Source: Deinococcus cellulosilyticus NBRC 106333 = KACC 11606 (GTDB lineage Bacteria; Deinococcota; Deinococci; Deinococcales; Deinococcaceae). Taken from it: a DNA stretch of 64,000 nucleotides. This document shows, piece by piece, positions 62,470 to 64,000 of this stretch. Below the pieces are notes generated by a model. The model did not search any database. It saw only the letters and a program-made list of their open reading frames with translations, and was not told the DNA's origin. Numbering within the stretch: the stretch's first letter is position 1; the number at the start of each line of letters is the position of its first letter. Position numbers and translations under genes: made by a program. Location: NCBI RefSeq assembly GCF_007990775.1, contig NZ_BJXB01000009.1, positions 124,001 through 188,000 of the forward strand, read 5' to 3'.

Positions 62470-63929
62470 GTAACTGCTCAGCACGAGAACTGAGGGAGCA
62501 GCAGACGACACTGGAAAATGCTGATCAGGTCCAACAAAGCATTTAAACCCTGCTTGCGAAGCGTCGAAAGGTAACTGCGAATCCGGCAGAACCCCTCCCC
62601 ACCTCCCTCCGAGCGAACCCCCCCAGACACCTTGCGTTTCACACATATCATTCGAATGTCCCTTTCCGCCTGATTGTTGTCAAACGGTATTTCGGGGTCT
62701 TCCAGAAGCCTCAGCACTGCCCTCTGGTGTTTTTGTAATCTCAGGGCTAAATTGCGCCCAGCACTCTGTTTCACCCGTCCCCGTATTCCTGCCCTGGGCT
62801 CCTTTGCAGGATTGACCTTCAAACCCTGTTCCACCAGAACATTAAAACGTGCCTTGAACGCCTGCTTTACTTGCTCGGTGAGCACACCCTCTTTGTGCTG
62901 GTGGTAGATCTGCTGCAAATCAGAGCGCAGTTCTCCCGCCCAGTTTTGCTGCTCCTCAAGCGCCAGTCCTTTCAGTTCCCGCAGCAGATGGGCATTGCAC
63001 AACGCGTGCTCAGCGGGCAACTTGAAGTACATCCCCCACGCGTCATGCATCAGGATTCCCTTAAACTCAGGCAGCACGCCCATGTGTTTGACGGATTCCA
63101 CTCCTCGACCCTGGTGGTGTGCGTATAGGGTGAGCAGATTGCTGGACACCACGTGAATCCAGTGCAGTTTCCCGGAGACTTTGCTGCCAGTTTCATCGGC
63201 GTAGAGCACCTTCTCCTGTTGCAGAGCCGTTTTGAGCTGGTGTTCAAAAGCCAGCAGACGCTGGGCCGCCACCTGTTGACCCAAAACCAGCGAGCCTTCA
63301 CTGAGGCTCGCACCACACAGATCCTCCAGCACCTCACAGGTGCGTTCCAGGGGCAGGAAGTGCCCTACGGTCATATTCACGTCCATGCAAGCGGGGTCCA
63401 TATTGCACCTGTCCAGGGACATCCTCGGGAAAGCTAGCCTGCTCCTGACTTTGGCAATGGGGGCAGGTTTTGACTTCTGCTTGATATTCGGTGACCAGAA
63501 GACGGATTTCGGGCAGGTCATGCACTTGCCTGGCACGGTAGGCTTCGACCTCTTCGTCGTCCCAGACCTGCCCACAACCACACCTTCCCTCGAGCGGGAT
63601 CACCACCACCTGATCAACGTGCTCGCTCATTTTCAGCGTTTTGCCTTTGTGGCCTTTTTGTCCCCCACTGGACTGGTCACTTTTTCGTCGCTCAGAACGA
63701 TTTTCCAGGGTTTGTCCTGGCTGGGTGGTTGGTTGGAATTCCCACTGTCCCACTGGAGCAGGGCTTTCAACTGCTGTTGCAAATCCATCAACTGGTGTTG
63801 CAAGTCTGCGATTTGGGCAGCTTGCTCCTCCAATCGAGCTTCCAGCAGAATGCAGTTGGGACAGGGTTCTTCCACAGTGGCTCTATTCTACCCGGATTGA
63901 AAAGTCAATCCCTCCTGCTGAGCAGTTAC
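62470..63929 (-). mobile_element. IS66-family element (single-gene type)
   Basis: Terminal inverted repeats GTAACTGCTCAGCA (62470-62483) and its exact complement (63916-63929) bound 1460 bases. GTAA ends are usual for IS66. The size fits single-gene members that lack the accessory tnpA and tnpB genes. The eight bases outside each end (AAATCCAG and GTTTTCCC) are not a direct repeat, so no target duplication remains. Confidence 0.8.
62478..63875 (-). pseudogene. IS66 transposase, two frameshifts
   Basis: The reading frame changes twice. The first segment (from ATG 63875) has the N-terminal coiled coil and the NSNQPPSQD motif. The second (about 63700-63410) carries SSGGQKGHKGKTL and the zinc-finger part GRCGCGQVW, CPHC. 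The third (to 62478) carries the catalytic core with YADETGSKVSG, LMHDAWGMY and NNQAERDIRM, which hold the DDE residues. Each segment is good alone, so the gene decayed recently or needs frameshifting. The catalytic residues themselves are intact. Confidence 0.85.
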
Positions 63930-64000
63930 GTTTTCCCCAGACATAAAGTACACCCTCCAGATCTCCAGAGGCTTTTGAGGTGCGGGCCTAATGGTGAATT
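63930..64000. other. Window end beyond the IS66 element
   Basis: Seventy bases outside the inverted repeat. No gene or site was recognised. Confidence 0.4.

Overview
The window looks like part of a Deinococcus genome (inference). Supporting signs are moderately GC-rich coding DNA, several genes starting 5-8 bases after a TANNNT -10 box with no ribosome-binding site, short intergenic simple repeats of the deinococcal kind, paired DUF4142 proteins, a standalone TnpB, and a large plant-polysaccharide catabolic gene set. No rRNA, tRNA or CRISPR array was seen.

Layout. 1-5568: the 3' part of a PAS-GGDEF-EAL protein, convergent with a multi-PAS histidine kinase. 5694-9544: a sugar-binding protein and two CUT1 permeases. 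9770-13765: ROK kinase, SIS isomerase and GH38 alpha-mannosidase in one overlapping operon. 14015-15617: two exported DUF4142 proteins with nearly identical promoters. 15957-23134: a second sugar-binding protein, then GH27, aldose epimerase, GH51 and GH43-CBM13 genes. 23150-33871: a long minus-strand L-arabinan operon (binding protein, two permeases, GH51, GH43, polyol dehydrogenase, araB, araD, araA). 34461-35477: its divergent LacI-family regulator. 35637-39619: serine hydrolase, Amt ammonium transporter and another GH43 enzyme. 39797-41892: glycerate kinase and a DUF1963 protein. 41896-44510: a four-gene overlapping cassette with an RNA ligase and an AbiEii-like nucleotidyltransferase. 44704-51639: phytase, TnpB, GH13 amylase, AraC regulator and GH127 beta-L-arabinofuranosidase. 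51727-51900: a short gene with a lasso-peptide-type leader motif. 52030-58959: a PEGA protein, a KhtTU-like cation antiporter, an OmpR two-component system and a SHOCT protein. 59160-63929: a DUF4329/VWD secreted protein with a lipoprotein partner, next to a decayed IS66 element.

How it works together. Secreted endo-arabinanases (GH43) cut arabinan. Three CUT1 binding-protein/permease sets, all without an ATPase gene here, import oligosaccharides. Intracellular GH51, GH43 and GH127 enzymes release L-arabinose, and AraA, AraB and AraD convert it to D-xylulose 5-phosphate. Five copies of a TGTKA-N4-TMACA operator sit at three sigma70-like promoters (binding-protein operon, regulator gene, distant GH43 gene), which defines a LacI regulon from sequence alone. 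GH27, GalM and GH38 extend the range to galactosides and mannosides.

The least explained items are the RNA-ligase cassette, whose first gene has an in-frame amber codon, the orphan lasso-type precursor, the DUF4329 protein/lipoprotein pair, and the duplicated DUF4142 promoter element.
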